Source: Thermoplasmata archaeon (lineage in GTDB: Archaea; Thermoplasmatota; Thermoplasmata; Thermoplasmatales; Thermoplasmataceae). Taken from it: DNA of 59,186 nt. Location: the NCBI GenBank assembly GCA_021818715.1, contig JAKATN010000006.1:1-59186 (forward strand). Reading direction: 5' to 3'. The first letter of the stretch is position 1. Every line of letters begins with the position of its first letter. The notes under the pieces were generated by a model. That model did no database searches, was not told the origin of the DNA, and was given only the letters and a program-made list of their open reading frames with translations. A program made the translations under genes and the position numbers. Positions 8,599 to 17,947 of this stretch are shown piece by piece.

Positions 8599-9891
8599 AT
8601 GTTCGTGGGTGTGGACGATACAGATTCCCCAAGGGGCATGTGCACTACCTACCTGATGACAAAAATTATCGAGGAAACCGATCTCGATCTCATCGGATAC
8701 CCGTCGCTTGTCAGACTCAATCCCAACGTTCCATACTGTACAAGGGGCAATGCAAGCCTGGCGATCAGGCTTGGGAAAGGAAGAGGAAGACCGATCGTCA
8801 TAGGATCCATAGGTGAAAACCCAATTATCTCCTATCCTGAGGGGGAAGAATCAGGAAACATGGAGGAGTTGCTTGAACTGGGCAGTACAATAGTGAGGAG
8901 ATACATGGAGCATGACAGCATGACCAATCCGGGAATTGTTGTTTCCAGGGGCATGCTCCCGACAGAACTGTATGACAGGGCGGTCAAGTCATTCGTTGAA
9001 CTGGGCGATGTGGAAATTCTTCTGCAGCAGAATTCTGCCCTTTATGAGAAGATTGGGAACGGGAGAGGCATAATCGGGGCAGCCGCAGCCATTTCCTGGC
9101 CGGCATTAAGGGTGACCTTCGAGCTCATCTCTTACGGCTTTCCATTCAGGGAAAACGGGAAGCCGCTCAAGGAGGAGATTTCCTTGAGCGTGCACAGAAT
9201 GGGCACAACATTTGACTCATTTGATCCGGAAAACCGAAGGGCTGCTATGTTCCCATCCTCAAGGACACCAATCATATACGGGATCAGGGGTTCCAGTCCC
9301 AGCGACCTGATCAGGACGAGGGAATCAATACCTAATCGCACGCTCGGGGAGGAGAGATATATTCTGTACAGGACTAACCAGGCATCCGATGACCACATCA
9401 TAAGAGACCCGGAATCCCTGAAAAATGGGGAATCGTATCAGGTGGAAGGTTACCTGCTGGATACACCTGTCCCCATGGAGGGGGGCCATTATTTTGCTGA
9501 GATTGGCACCAGGAATGGTAACCTGAAGATTGCCGCCTTTGAACCTACAAAGACGTTCAGGGCCAGTTTCCGGCTGCTTCTGCCAGGCGATTACGTCAGG
9601 GTTTACGGATCGTATCTTGACGGATCGATGCATCTTGAGAAATTTGCCCTTCTTGCCAGGGGGAGGTCCTTCATTAGGACACCGCCAAAATGCAGCAGAT
9701 GCGGAAAAAGGATGAAGAACAGGGGCTACAGGGATTACCGCTGCACCAGCTGCGGAGCACGCGCTTCCTCGGCAGAATACACCGAAGAGAAAAGATCCAT
9801 AAATTGCGGTATGTATGAGGTTCCAACCTGTGCGCGCAGGCATCTGTCCAGGCCAATCTCCCTGATCGGTGGTGGAGGCGACCTGTTTTGA
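8599..9891 (+). CDS. tiaS: tRNA(Ile2) 2-agmatinylcytidine synthetase TiaS
   Basis: TiaS attaches agmatine to C34 of tRNA-Ile(CAU) so that it reads AUA. The order of parts fits: an N-terminal kinase-like domain opening with VGVDDTDSPRGMC (DDTD motif), a ferredoxin-like region, an OB-fold domain near 300-350 (GESYQVEGYLLDTP onward), and a C-terminal zinc ribbon with CSRCGKR and CTSCGAR. Length (430 residues) matches the family. The start follows the uppS stop immediately, and the stop overlaps the next gene. Confidence 0.92.
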   Translation: MFVGVDDTDSPRGMCTTYLMTKIIEETDLDLIGYPSLVRLNPNVPYCTRGNASLAIRLGKGRGRPIVIGSIGENPIISYPEGEESGNMEELLELGSTIVRRYMEHDSMTNPGIVVSRGMLPTELYDRAVKSFVELGDVEILLQQNSALYEKIGNGRGIIGAAAAISWPALRVTFELISYGFPFRENGKPLKEEISLSVHRMGTTFDSFDPENRRAAMFPSSRTPIIYGIRGSSPSDLIRTRESIPNRTLGEERYILYRTNQASDDHIIRDPESLKNGESYQVEGYLLDTPVPMEGGHYFAEIGTRNGNLKIAAFEPTKTFRASFRLLLPGDYVRVYGSYLDGSMHLEKFALLARGRSFIRTPPKCSRCGKRMKNRGYRDYRCTSCGARASSAEYTEEKRSINCGMYEVPTCARRHLSRPISLIGGGGDLF

Positions 9892-10340
9892 TCGCCATCA
9901 GCGGGATACCGGGTACTGGCAAGACGACCCTTTGCATGGAGCTTTCCAGGCTGGGTTATACCTGCCTGTCGTTAGGAGATTTCCTAGCTAAACGGATCAC
10001 GCAGCCAGATGGCGAAGTTGACGTATCAGATTTTGAATCTCTGGAATTTGATTACGATTTTGTGGAATCTCATATGTCGCATGTGATATCTGGTTCTGAT
10101 GCAGTAATCATATTAAGTTGCAGGGAAGAGACAGTGAAATCGAGGCTTGAGGAAAGAGGGTATGATCTTAGCAAGATCAACGAGAACCTGGATGCGCAGA
10201 GGTCTGAGATTATTTACAGCGAAGCAATGGAAAGGCTGCCTGCAAACAGGATACTGGTGATTGACTGCTCCTCAAGATCCATTGAGGACATTGCCGCCAT
10301 GGCAATCGAATTCCGGAAGGTGATCACTGCTGGCAGGTGA
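9888..10340 (+). CDS. AK6/Fap7-like adenylate kinase (NMP kinase)
   Basis: A small P-loop kinase of 150 residues with Walker A GIPGTGKTT at the N-terminus, an YDFVESHM lid-like segment and an LEERGYDLSKINENLDAQ region typical of the archaeal AK6/Fap7 group. In eukaryotes and archaea this group is linked to small ribosomal subunit maturation through the Rps14-type protein, in addition to adenylate kinase activity. TTG start overlapping the tiaS stop. The last codons overlap the probable true start of the downstream phosphatidyltransferase-type gene. Confidence 0.82.
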   Translation: MIAISGIPGTGKTTLCMELSRLGYTCLSLGDFLAKRITQPDGEVDVSDFESLEFDYDFVESHMSHVISGSDAVIILSCREETVKSRLEERGYDLSKINENLDAQRSEIIYSEAMERLPANRILVIDCSSRSIEDIAAMAIEFRKVITAGR

Positions 10341-10401
10341 AAGGGCAGGATCATCCTTTGCGGCCGGCATTGCAAGGCCGTTTTACAGGTTCAATCCCAA
10401 T

Positions 10402-10920
10402 GTGCTCAGCATAATCTCGCTTCTGTTCGCTGCCCTTGCGGCCACCCTTTATTATTACGGATTTCTGCTGATCTTCATTCCCGCGATCATCTTGTCTGCC
10501 GCTCTTGATGCAATCGACGGGGAAGTTGCAAGGCACAGGGGGCTTGCATCCAGGAAGGGAGATCTACTGGATCACTTCATTGACAGGTATGCTGACATCC
10601 TGATAATTCTCGGGGTGGGGCTGAGTTACTATGGCAACGTGCTGCTTGCTGGGCTTGCAGTTGAAGGGGTTCTCATGACCAGTTACATGGGCACACAGGC
10701 GCAGGCACTTGGTGCAGGAAGGGATTACAGGGGGGTGCTGGGAAGAGCCAACAGGCTTGTGATTCTCATCCTGCTGGCCCCGGTGCAGTTTCTCGTTCCA
10801 TATTCATTCATTTACTATGGCCTGGTAATCAACGCCACCACCTCTGTTCTTGGCCTGTTCTTCATCCTTGGTAATGCCACAGCTATTTCAAGATTCATCC
10901 GGCTGTACAGGAAAATCTGA
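10402..10920 (+). CDS. CDP-alcohol phosphotransferase (archaetidylinositol phosphate synthase-like)
   Basis: The full CDP-alcohol phosphotransferase signature D-x2-DG-x2-AR-x8-G-x3-D-x3-D is present (DAIDGEVAR ... GDLLDHFID), followed by several membrane helices. Archaeal members make archaetidylinositol phosphate or related ether lipids; the acceptor alcohol is inferred. The GTG given here cannot be the real start. The frame is open back to 10324, and the upstream residues read IARPFYRFNPN, the conserved entry helix of the family. No ATG, GTG or TTG occurs in that extension. A GGTGATC element (10319-10325) sits next to CTG at 10327, the best candidate start. Confidence 0.85.
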   Translation: MLSIISLLFAALAATLYYYGFLLIFIPAIILSAALDAIDGEVARHRGLASRKGDLLDHFIDRYADILIILGVGLSYYGNVLLAGLAVEGVLMTSYMGTQAQALGAGRDYRGVLGRANRLVILILLAPVQFLVPYSFIYYGLVINATTSVLGLFFILGNATAISRFIRLYRKI

Positions 10921-11406
10921 TCGGCAACACTGTTTACTACTGTTGGGTATCTTCATCTTTCCGGAGGATAAGTACGCCGACAGCAGACATGGTATCACGT
11001 CCCGATCCCATGCCGGTTACAGAGACTCTTTCATTTCACCCGTCCAGCCTTTCAGTTCCGCTGATAGACCTCGAAAACCATGGTGCCTGCTTTTCTGCAA
11101 ATGGATATTCCGCCACTATCCGGGGTCTCTCCCTACAATTGGAGGATTGCTGCGTCTCAAATCAACACGGGTCTTCTTTCCACTGCATGGATGGCCTTGA
11201 AAACACCTCACCGGCATATTCCCGGTCATAACCTGCAGGCAAGAGGGTGCCCTGCCCGAACAATCCTTGAATGCCGGCAACATGGCATGATCTTCCTTGT
11301 ACCAATGGAGTAAAACTGGAAAGGAAAGCGGACACGGAAATCATCCCCATGGGCTGATAGCAGCCAAATGAAGGGGGCAAATCCTTGCGGTATCATGGTG
11401 CCTGGT
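10921..11406. other. 486-base stretch without a recognisable gene
   Basis: Short overlapping frames exist on both strands, none with a family motif, convincing start context or length. Base composition stays similar to neighbouring coding DNA, so an eroded gene is possible. It lies between a plus-strand gene and the 3' end of a minus-strand gene and contains no long T run on either strand that I could call a terminator. Confidence 0.4.
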
Positions 11407-12744
11407 TCACTGCGCCGCAATTGAAAGATACTTCGCCAGGAGCTTTCTCCCAGCCTCCTCGTCTTTGGCGTTGGAGTAAACACGGATAATCGGCTCGGTT
11501 CCGGAAGGCCTTATAAGGACCCAGCCGGTTCTTTCCCAAACCTTGAGGCCATCTGTCTCATCAATTTTCTGAATTCCGTCAATGCTCCTGATCCGTGCTT
11601 CAATATCCTCCCATTTTCCCTTGCGCTGAACGCTTGATTTTAGTACATGATACCTCGGGATTTCGGAAAGAAGGTCTGACAGTCTTTTGCCTGTAGAATT
11701 CATGATGGAAATGATCAGCATCGCCGCAATAGCCCCGTCCCGGCAATACTGATGCCTGGGGTATATGATGCCTCCATTTTCTTCCCCTCCAAGCGCTGCT
11801 TTCTCCTGAATGACAGTACGAGCAACGAGAGGTGCGCCAACTTTTGTCCTGATCAGCCTGATATCATTGGATCTGCACACGTCTTCCAGCGAATCAGAGG
11901 TGCTCACAGGAGTGACCACGGTATCCCCTCTTTTGCAGTAGTATTTGGTAAGGATCGGGAGTATGCTGTTGCCGTCGAGGAACTCGCCCTTTTCATCATA
12001 GAATACGCACCTGTCAGCATCACCGTCGTGGGCGATGCCCATGTCATATTCCCCGGATTTCATCAGGCTGCTCAGAGCGGTGAGATTTTCCGGCTTGGGT
12101 TCGGAATCCCTTGAAGTGAACAAACCGTCAGGGTTTGAGTTAAGGGTGGTGAGTTTCGCACCAGTCTTCTGCAGCAACAGGGGGGTTGTGAGATAAGATG
12201 CGCCATTACCAGCGTCAAACGCAATCTTAAGTTTCACATTCTTGCCGGCCATTTTTGCCGAATCAAGGACTCTCTCCACGTAAGTCTTGTAGAATTCAGG
12301 TTCAGAAGTTATGGACCCCAGGGATCGCCAGTCTGCCTTCTTAGGTGATCCGGAATGGAAAAGCCTTTCGAGGTCTTCCTCTGTCTGCCTGGATGCCTCA
12401 GTGCCATCCGGTTCTATCACCTTCAACCCGTTATATTTCGGCGGGTTGTGGGATGCCGTTATCATTACACCAGGTATCGCGTGCATCTTGCAGTATATCT
12501 GGAGGCCGGGTGTTGGAAGGGTACCTATATTTGTGAGGTCTGATCCGCCAGAAAGCAGGCCCGCACTGACCAGGGAGAAAATATAGTCCCCGCTCTGCCT
12601 GGTGTCTCTTGCAATTGCAATGCGGGAAGCATTAAAATGGGAGGCGATCGCTCTTCCCATGCCGATACAGAGGTCTGAGGTGAGATCCTCATTTGGCACC
12701 CCTCTTATCCCGTTGGTGCCAAAAAGCCTGCCGGGTTTTTCCAT
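11407..12744 (-). CDS. Phosphohexomutase (phosphoglucosamine/phosphomannomutase, GlmM-like)
   Basis: An alpha-D-phosphohexomutase of about 445 residues. FGTNGIRG at the N-terminus, the active-site serine loop TASHNPPKYNG, the metal-binding loop DGDADRC, the sugar-specificity loop GEENGG, and the C-terminal phosphate-binding loop RPSGTEPIIRVY are all intact. It interconverts hexose 6- and 1-phosphates for nucleotide-sugar synthesis; glucosamine versus mannose cannot be decided. The start at 12744 lies just before the conserved core and has a TATA box 20-27 bases upstream, so the mRNA is probably leaderless; the open frame itself extends to 12810. Confidence 0.9.
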   Translation of the reverse strand: MEKPGRLFGTNGIRGVPNEDLTSDLCIGMGRAIASHFNASRIAIARDTRQSGDYIFSLVSAGLLSGGSDLTNIGTLPTPGLQIYCKMHAIPGVMITASHNPPKYNGLKVIEPDGTEASRQTEEDLERLFHSGSPKKADWRSLGSITSEPEFYKTYVERVLDSAKMAGKNVKLKIAFDAGNGASYLTTPLLLQKTGAKLTTLNSNPDGLFTSRDSEPKPENLTALSSLMKSGEYDMGIAHDGDADRCVFYDEKGEFLDGNSILPILTKYYCKRGDTVVTPVSTSDSLEDVCRSNDIRLIRTKVGAPLVARTVIQEKAALGGEENGGIIYPRHQYCRDGAIAAMLIISIMNSTGKRLSDLLSEIPRYHVLKSSVQRKGKWEDIEARIRSIDGIQKIDETDGLKVWERTGWVLIRPSGTEPIIRVYSNAKDEEAGRKLLAKYLSIAAQ

Positions 12745-12763
12745 GCTGGCAAATGTGCAGGTG

Positions 12764-12771
12764 ATATATTT
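12764..12771 (-). promoter_or_regulatory. TATA box of the phosphohexomutase gene
   Basis: AAATATAT on the minus strand lies 20-27 bases before the ATG at 12744. This fits a leaderless transcript and supports the shorter start over the in-frame ATG at 12810. Confidence 0.5.
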
Positions 12772-12833
12772 CAGTAGCGGGGTATGGGCGATAAAAGCCT
12801 TCGATTGCACAGCAGTGCATCTTGAAACCTGGG

Positions 12834-13424
12834 ATGCGCATGGGAGAATTTAATATTGAATTGTATATTCATAGGCTGTTGCCAATTAAAATCGGAAGGG
12901 ATTGTTATATAGCACCAACTGCGGTACTGATAGGCGACATTACCATAGGGGACAGGGTCATGATTTGTGACTACGCGGTTCTAAGGGGAGACACCAATTT
13001 CATCCGAATTTCAAGCGGCTCTAATATACAGGATTCCGTCACCATTCATGGAGAACTTGAGAGCCCCGTCCTCATTGGTTCCGGCGTGTCCATCGGCCAT
13101 AACTCGGTGGTGCATGGCTGCAGCATATCTGACAGTGTACTTGTCGGAATGGGTTCGGTAGTTATGTCTGGAGCCATAATAGGCAAGGGATCTGTTATCG
13201 GCGCACATTCACTGGTGACAGAAAGATTCAAGGCAGAAGAGAATTCTCTGATAATGGGATCGCCAGCAAAGGTTATCAAAAGGGATCAGAAGTACCGGGT
13301 AATGGCAGAGCTTAATTCGTTGGCCTATGACCGATTGAGGGAGAACTACCTCTCCGGGAAGTATGATCGGCTGGAGGGTAAGGATCACTTCTCCAGAACG
13401 CTCGGAGACAATGCTTTGTCATGA
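12834..13424 (+). CDS. Gamma-class carbonic anhydrase-like hexapeptide-repeat protein
   Basis: A left-handed beta-helix protein with repeated [LIV]-G-x4 turns from about residue 20 to 145. Histidines in VTIHG, IGHNS and VVHGC occupy the places of the three zinc ligands of gamma carbonic anhydrases (Cam/PaaY/CaiE group). A C-terminal helical tail follows. Catalysis of CO2 hydration is plausible but many relatives lack it. I use the ATG at 12834; ATG 12840 and TTG 12822 are in frame. A GATAAAAG element at 12790-12797 could be its TATA box. The stop overlaps the giant TPR gene by 4 bases. Confidence 0.82.
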   Translation: MRMGEFNIELYIHRLLPIKIGRDCYIAPTAVLIGDITIGDRVMICDYAVLRGDTNFIRISSGSNIQDSVTIHGELESPVLIGSGVSIGHNSVVHGCSISDSVLVGMGSVVMSGAIIGKGSVIGAHSLVTERFKAEENSLIMGSPAKVIKRDQKYRVMAELNSLAYDRLRENYLSGKYDRLEGKDHFSRTLGDNALS

Positions 13425-16400
13425 CAGAACTGCAGTCAAAATCATCCAGGAGGCTTGTCGCTCTCATTTCCGATGTGATGCACAATCAGTCGCAGACTTC
13501 TGGCACATGCTCTACAATCTTAGCTGAAGTGAACTCGCTACTCGAAGAGGACAAGTATGTGGATAATGTCCTGCAGGAGTCTCTGATTTCGTTGATGGGC
13601 AGTTCTTCGGTCAGTAATGAATGCAAGGAATCCATAATAGAAAGCCTCAGTAAGTTTGCCCCCACAAATTTCCAGGCTGCAGTTCTGGAGATTCATTACC
13701 TGGTGTGGCTCAAAGAATTCAGGGAAGCGCTGCAAGCCATCGAGAAGGACCCAAGATTTGAGACCAGCCAGGAATCAAAGTCGATCATAGATCTGATAGC
13801 GGTCAAATCAGGGTACTACGAAGAATGTGTGCTGCTTATGGCAAAGCTCGGCCAGTGGATTCCAGAAGTAATGCATGCATTCCTGGAGACAAAGCCCGGT
13901 AATGCCAGGGTCAGGGAAATCGCCGACATCATGAAGCAGAGATCTGGATCGCAGGCGTATGTGCCCTTCCTGGAGATGGCGTATGAAACCTACCCTGATA
14001 AGGGGTTTCGCGACGATCTTATATCAATTTATCTGAAGCAGGGAAATCCAGCTAAACTCGCCGCCATCACCAGGCAGCTTTCCGAAACTGAAATCAGCGA
14101 TTCAATGGAGCTGTCCAGACTTGCCGAAATATTCCTGGCCGGCAAAGATATGGAAATGGCCATGCGCTTCTCCAAAAAAGCCGTGGTTCTGGATCCCAGT
14201 CTTCTGGAAGCCAACCTGGCATATCTTCGTACTCTCATGGCTGCAGAAAGGTACGAGGAGGCATACTCCCAGATAATGAAGATTGGAGGGGAGCAACCCA
14301 GAAATCCTGATATTGCCTGGCTGAAAGTAGTCTCTGCCTTCAAAACCGGGAGATACAGGGAATGCATTGATACGATCAATACAATGAGTGCGGGTTCCGG
14401 CATTTCCAAGGACCTGTTGCTTTATTCAATCAGGAGCTACATTGGGCTGGCAGATTACCACAGGGCACTGAAGGCGATTGAGGAAAGCTCCAAACTGCTT
14501 CAGGATGACGTTGAAATTCTCAGGGAAAAGTTCCTGCTGGAAAAGAAGTTCGAGAACAAAGGGCAAATCTTCCAGACAGCGGAGAAGTTGCTGAAACTTG
14601 ACAGCACATACCAGGAGGCCCTAAAATTCGTCATCAGCATGCTCTACGACACTGAGGAATATTCGAGGATAGTGGATCGCTTCGCAAAGATCAGCTCGAC
14701 TGATCCGGAAGTGCTTGCCTACGTGATCGCAAGCTACCTGAGAGTCTCCCCTGGGGTAGATGGCACAAGGGAGGCCCTGAGAAAGGCCAGGCCGCTGATT
14801 AATCAGGGCATAGTTCTTGACACGTTGTTTGAACTCGCAAGATCGGATGAATTTGCCGAAATCCTGAAGGCTGAAGTTCCGCTGGATTCAGAGGATGCCT
14901 GGCCAGTTACACTCTGCCTTAATTTCCTGAGAGGGAAGTCCATTATATCGGCCAACGACTTATTTGATAAGGCTTCCAGGATCAGGTCAATAGGCCTGAT
15001 GTGGGGACTAGCAAAATCCAGGTTCTATGCCCAGAACTGCGATATAGACGAGAAGATGCTTCTGTTCCTTTCCACAAAGCCATACGATATCCTCAGCACT
15101 ACCATGGCCAGAATCAAGGAAATTATTGAAGGTAAAATTCCTGCCAATATAAGGGACTCAAGGTTCCTTATGTACCCGGTGAGCGAGGCACTTTCCCTGA
15201 CTAACAGATATAAAGAGGCGGAGTCGACGCTGGAGGAATCCGTGGAGGACAAGAAAACAGATCCGTTTTACTGGTATATTTCCGGGCTGATACAGTTCAA
15301 TACATCTGACTTCGCATCATCCATGCGATCAATAAAGAAGGCATTACAGATTTTCACAAACGCCGATTTTCTGGTCCTGAAAATACGTGCAGCAATCAGG
15401 CTCCGGGATGATGCACAAATAAGGGAAGCATTTGAAAAACTTGCATGGCTGGACGAAACTCACAGGGCACCGTATGCAGAGATAAGGGAATATCTTGCTT
15501 CTGCTGAAAGCGGCCTGCTGTCGTGGTTCGCCGAATTCCTAGAAAAAAATCCGCAGCAAAGCGAGGAGGCAGAGAGAATATTATTGATGGAGAAGGAGAG
15601 GATAGGAGACATTTCCTACGCATCCAAGGTTTCAAGAAAGATCATGAGTGGGAAATACCTCAAATCCGATCTTCTGAAGCACATAGCCCTTCTCGAAAGA
15701 ATGAGCAACCGCGCTGAGAAGATCGCCAGCCTGAGGGAAGCCGAGGTAAAGTTCCGTGATCCGCAGATTGAGATTATGCTGGCAAACACCCTGTGTGAGG
15801 ATGGGAATTTTCAGGAGGCGTACGATCACTTCAAGCATGCCCAGGATCTTGGTGCCGACATTTCCACCAACAGGTCTTTTGCAGAGGCCCTGCTTTATGT
15901 TCGCAAATACAAGGAAGCCAATGAGCTGATTACAAGAAATGAATACTGGGCCCTAAAGATAATGCATCTGGCGAGGCAGCACCTGTACAAGGATATCATC
16001 ACTCTTTTCCATGGAATGGAAACAGGCAGCTTCGAATGGAAGGAGTCTGTCAATTTCCTGACGACTTCACTCTGGAAAAATTCGGACATAAGGGAAGCGC
16101 TGTTCAGGGCATTCGACAAATCCAGGAACAGGCACCTGGGGGAAAGGATGGCCACCGCCATGCAGAACTCCGGCGACAAGGTCGGGGCAATTGACATACG
16201 AAAAAAGATCCTGAAGGCCTATCCGGATGAATCCTCCAATATTTCGAAGCTCGCGACCCTCCTTGCGGAGGATGGATTCCCATCGGACGCGATAGCACTC
16301 CTGAACCGTTCATTGGGAAAAATCAAGAACCCGGAATCCGGAAGGGAAGTCATCGATACCCTTCTGACCATCTCGTACCTGAACGGTTATTTCAGCGACG

Positions 16401-17104
16401 TGGTCAGGGTATACGAAGCCAATCCAACGTACATAAATCGGGAAAACATTGAGATGATAATCAGATCATATATTGAGAGGAAGGACTATGAGATGGCGGA
16501 GAAGATCGCGAGCAGATATGTAGGCACGATTCTGGAAACATCCATTTTCGACGAAATTCTGAAAGAGATAGGCGAATCAAAGCATTTCCATGAGATTGCA
16601 GGATTCGCAGCGAAACTCCTCGATGCTGAATTCAAGAGCGGAAGGGTATTTGACATGGAGGAGGCAGTATACAAGGCCTCGATCCCGGTTGCGAAGGCAG
16701 AAGAGATATTCCAGTTCCTCACGGAGGAAGGTTACTATGCTGACATCAACAGGCCAAAATACGAGGCACTTTCAAGAGATGTAATTCAGAGGGCAGTAAA
16801 GAAGGCTGGCCTGACAAATATAGGTCAGTTGCGCATAAACGTGATATTCAACTGTCTTGACAGCAGGGACATAATCCTTGCCAAGAACCTCTATACCTAT
16901 GTGAAAGAGTGCATGGGAAAGCAGAGGATTCCAGATGCTGAAAACCCTTATAAAGAGAAACTGCTGAAGTCCGCACTTCGTGAGCGCATTAGGATTGAAC
17001 CACTCAACATTGCATACAATCTGAACATCGGGATTGATGATGCCATGGAAATTCTTACCCTGATGAATTACGTGCTTGACATGAGCCGGGGTGCTGTAAG
17101 GTAA
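13421..17104 (+). CDS. Giant TPR-repeat protein (1227 residues)
   Basis: Almost the whole protein is helical with tetratricopeptide-like repeats. Typical patterns such as AEIFLAGKDMEMAMRFSKKAVVLDP and ANTLCEDGNFQEAYDHFKHAQDLG recur from about residue 90 to 1060. There is no signal peptide or membrane segment, so it should be a cytosolic scaffold. The last 160 or so residues do not look like TPRs and include a segment ending RIEPLNIAYNLNIGIDDAMEIL. It is coupled to the carbonic anhydrase-like gene (4-base overlap) and followed after 1 base by an M50 protease, so these three products may work together. I do not recognise a named family. Confidence 0.8.
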   Translation: MTELQSKSSRRLVALISDVMHNQSQTSGTCSTILAEVNSLLEEDKYVDNVLQESLISLMGSSSVSNECKESIIESLSKFAPTNFQAAVLEIHYLVWLKEFREALQAIEKDPRFETSQESKSIIDLIAVKSGYYEECVLLMAKLGQWIPEVMHAFLETKPGNARVREIADIMKQRSGSQAYVPFLEMAYETYPDKGFRDDLISIYLKQGNPAKLAAITRQLSETEISDSMELSRLAEIFLAGKDMEMAMRFSKKAVVLDPSLLEANLAYLRTLMAAERYEEAYSQIMKIGGEQPRNPDIAWLKVVSAFKTGRYRECIDTINTMSAGSGISKDLLLYSIRSYIGLADYHRALKAIEESSKLLQDDVEILREKFLLEKKFENKGQIFQTAEKLLKLDSTYQEALKFVISMLYDTEEYSRIVDRFAKISSTDPEVLAYVIASYLRVSPGVDGTREALRKARPLINQGIVLDTLFELARSDEFAEILKAEVPLDSEDAWPVTLCLNFLRGKSIISANDLFDKASRIRSIGLMWGLAKSRFYAQNCDIDEKMLLFLSTKPYDILSTTMARIKEIIEGKIPANIRDSRFLMYPVSEALSLTNRYKEAESTLEESVEDKKTDPFYWYISGLIQFNTSDFASSMRSIKKALQIFTNADFLVLKIRAAIRLRDDAQIREAFEKLAWLDETHRAPYAEIREYLASAESGLLSWFAEFLEKNPQQSEEAERILLMEKERIGDISYASKVSRKIMSGKYLKSDLLKHIALLERMSNRAEKIASLREAEVKFRDPQIEIMLANTLCEDGNFQEAYDHFKHAQDLGADISTNRSFAEALLYVRKYKEANELITRNEYWALKIMHLARQHLYKDIITLFHGMETGSFEWKESVNFLTTSLWKNSDIREALFRAFDKSRNRHLGERMATAMQNSGDKVGAIDIRKKILKAYPDESSNISKLATLLAEDGFPSDAIALLNRSLGKIKNPESGREVIDTLLTISYLNGYFSDVVRVYEANPTYINRENIEMIIRSYIERKDYEMAEKIASRYVGTILETSIFDEILKEIGESKHFHEIAGFAAKLLDAEFKSGRVFDMEEAVYKASIPVAKAEEIFQFLTEEGYYADINRPKYEALSRDVIQRAVKKAGLTNIGQLRINVIFNCLDSRDIILAKNLYTYVKECMGKQRIPDAENPYKEKLLKSALRERIRIEPLNIAYNLNIGIDDAMEILTLMNYVLDMSRGAVR

Positions 17105-17105
17105 C

Positions 17106-17705
17106 ATGCAGTTTATTGGCACCACACGGGACGAACTGAAGGATATTCTTGTGGCAATCACGGTGCTCACTGTAGCATTTCTCCTGCTTGACATTGTGTC
17201 CTATGGAAGATCGTCGTTTGTTGACTATTTCTGGGTGTTCCTCTCCGGTGCGCTACTGGCAGTGTTGACCGCTTTTCTCCTTCACGAGCTTGCCCACAGA
17301 TACACTGCGAGAAGATTTGGCCAGCATGCATTCTTCAAGCTATGGCCGCTCGGTGCGCTTCTGGCTCTGGTAACTTCACTCTTCGGCATCATATTCGCGG
17401 CGCCTGGCGCGGTCTACTATAGTGGATATGCGTCGAACAGGGAAATGAACGGAAAAATCTCTCTTGCCGGGCCCGCGACGAATGTAATCATCGGTTCAGC
17501 AATGGCTATTGCGGGATTGCAGATTGCAGCTTCTGGTGCGGGATTGATCCTGATCCAGGTGGCGCGGTTAAACTTCTGGTTCGGGCTGTTCAACATGATC
17601 CCGATATGGCAGCTGGACGGTGCAAAGGTCCTTGCCTGGAATCATGAAGTCTTCCTGGTCATTATAGCAGTCGCACTCTTCGGCACGGTGCTGCTTCCAT
17701 ATTGA
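17106..17705 (+). CDS. Site-2 protease family (M50) membrane metalloprotease
   Basis: The zinc-binding HELAH (H60, E61, H64) lies in a membrane helix, and the second metal motif NMIPIWQLDG (D171) lies in a late helix, as in compact archaeal S2P proteases. About six membrane segments fit in 199 residues. No PDZ or CBS domain is present. These enzymes cut transmembrane segments of anchored regulators. The partner is unknown, but the anchored glycoproteins and regulators elsewhere in the window are conceivable substrates. It follows the TPR gene almost directly. Confidence 0.88.
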   Translation: MQFIGTTRDELKDILVAITVLTVAFLLLDIVSYGRSSFVDYFWVFLSGALLAVLTAFLLHELAHRYTARRFGQHAFFKLWPLGALLALVTSLFGIIFAAPGAVYYSGYASNREMNGKISLAGPATNVIIGSAMAIAGLQIAASGAGLILIQVARLNFWFGLFNMIPIWQLDGAKVLAWNHEVFLVIIAVALFGTVLLPY

Positions 17706-17769
17706 TCCGGTCCCCTGAAGACAGCTTAAATAGTTCGTGGTAATTTGCCCAGAATCTGGAGTGAAAATA

Positions 17770-17937
17770 ATGTCAAGCGTAGATACGTGCACTTCGTGTG
17801 GAGTAGGTCTGGTGGAAAAAGGATTCTCAATATTCGACTGCCCTGATTGTGGGGAGGTAAGCATTGGAAGGTGTGTCCATTGCAAGGAGCACTCGACCCC
17901 ATACACATGCCCAAAATGCGGATTCACGGGGCCATAG
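17770..17937 (+). CDS. Small zinc-ribbon protein (archaeal HVO_2753/COG2888-like)
   Basis: A 55-residue protein made of four CxxC knuckles: CTSCG, CPDCG, CVHC and CPKCG, enough for two zinc ribbons. The ATG at 17770 has GGAGTG six bases upstream, which sets the start. This small family is predicted to bind RNA and is commonly found next to the aEF1B gene in archaea. That arrangement is seen here, with the next start 10 bases after the stop. Confidence 0.85.
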   Translation: MSSVDTCTSCGVGLVEKGFSIFDCPDCGEVSIGRCVHCKEHSTPYTCPKCGFTGP

Positions 17938-17947
17938 GTGCTGTAAA

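Noticed and set aside
9325-9843. 172-residue minus-strand frame
   Set aside because: Antisense to tiaS, whose OB and zinc-ribbon domains are complete.
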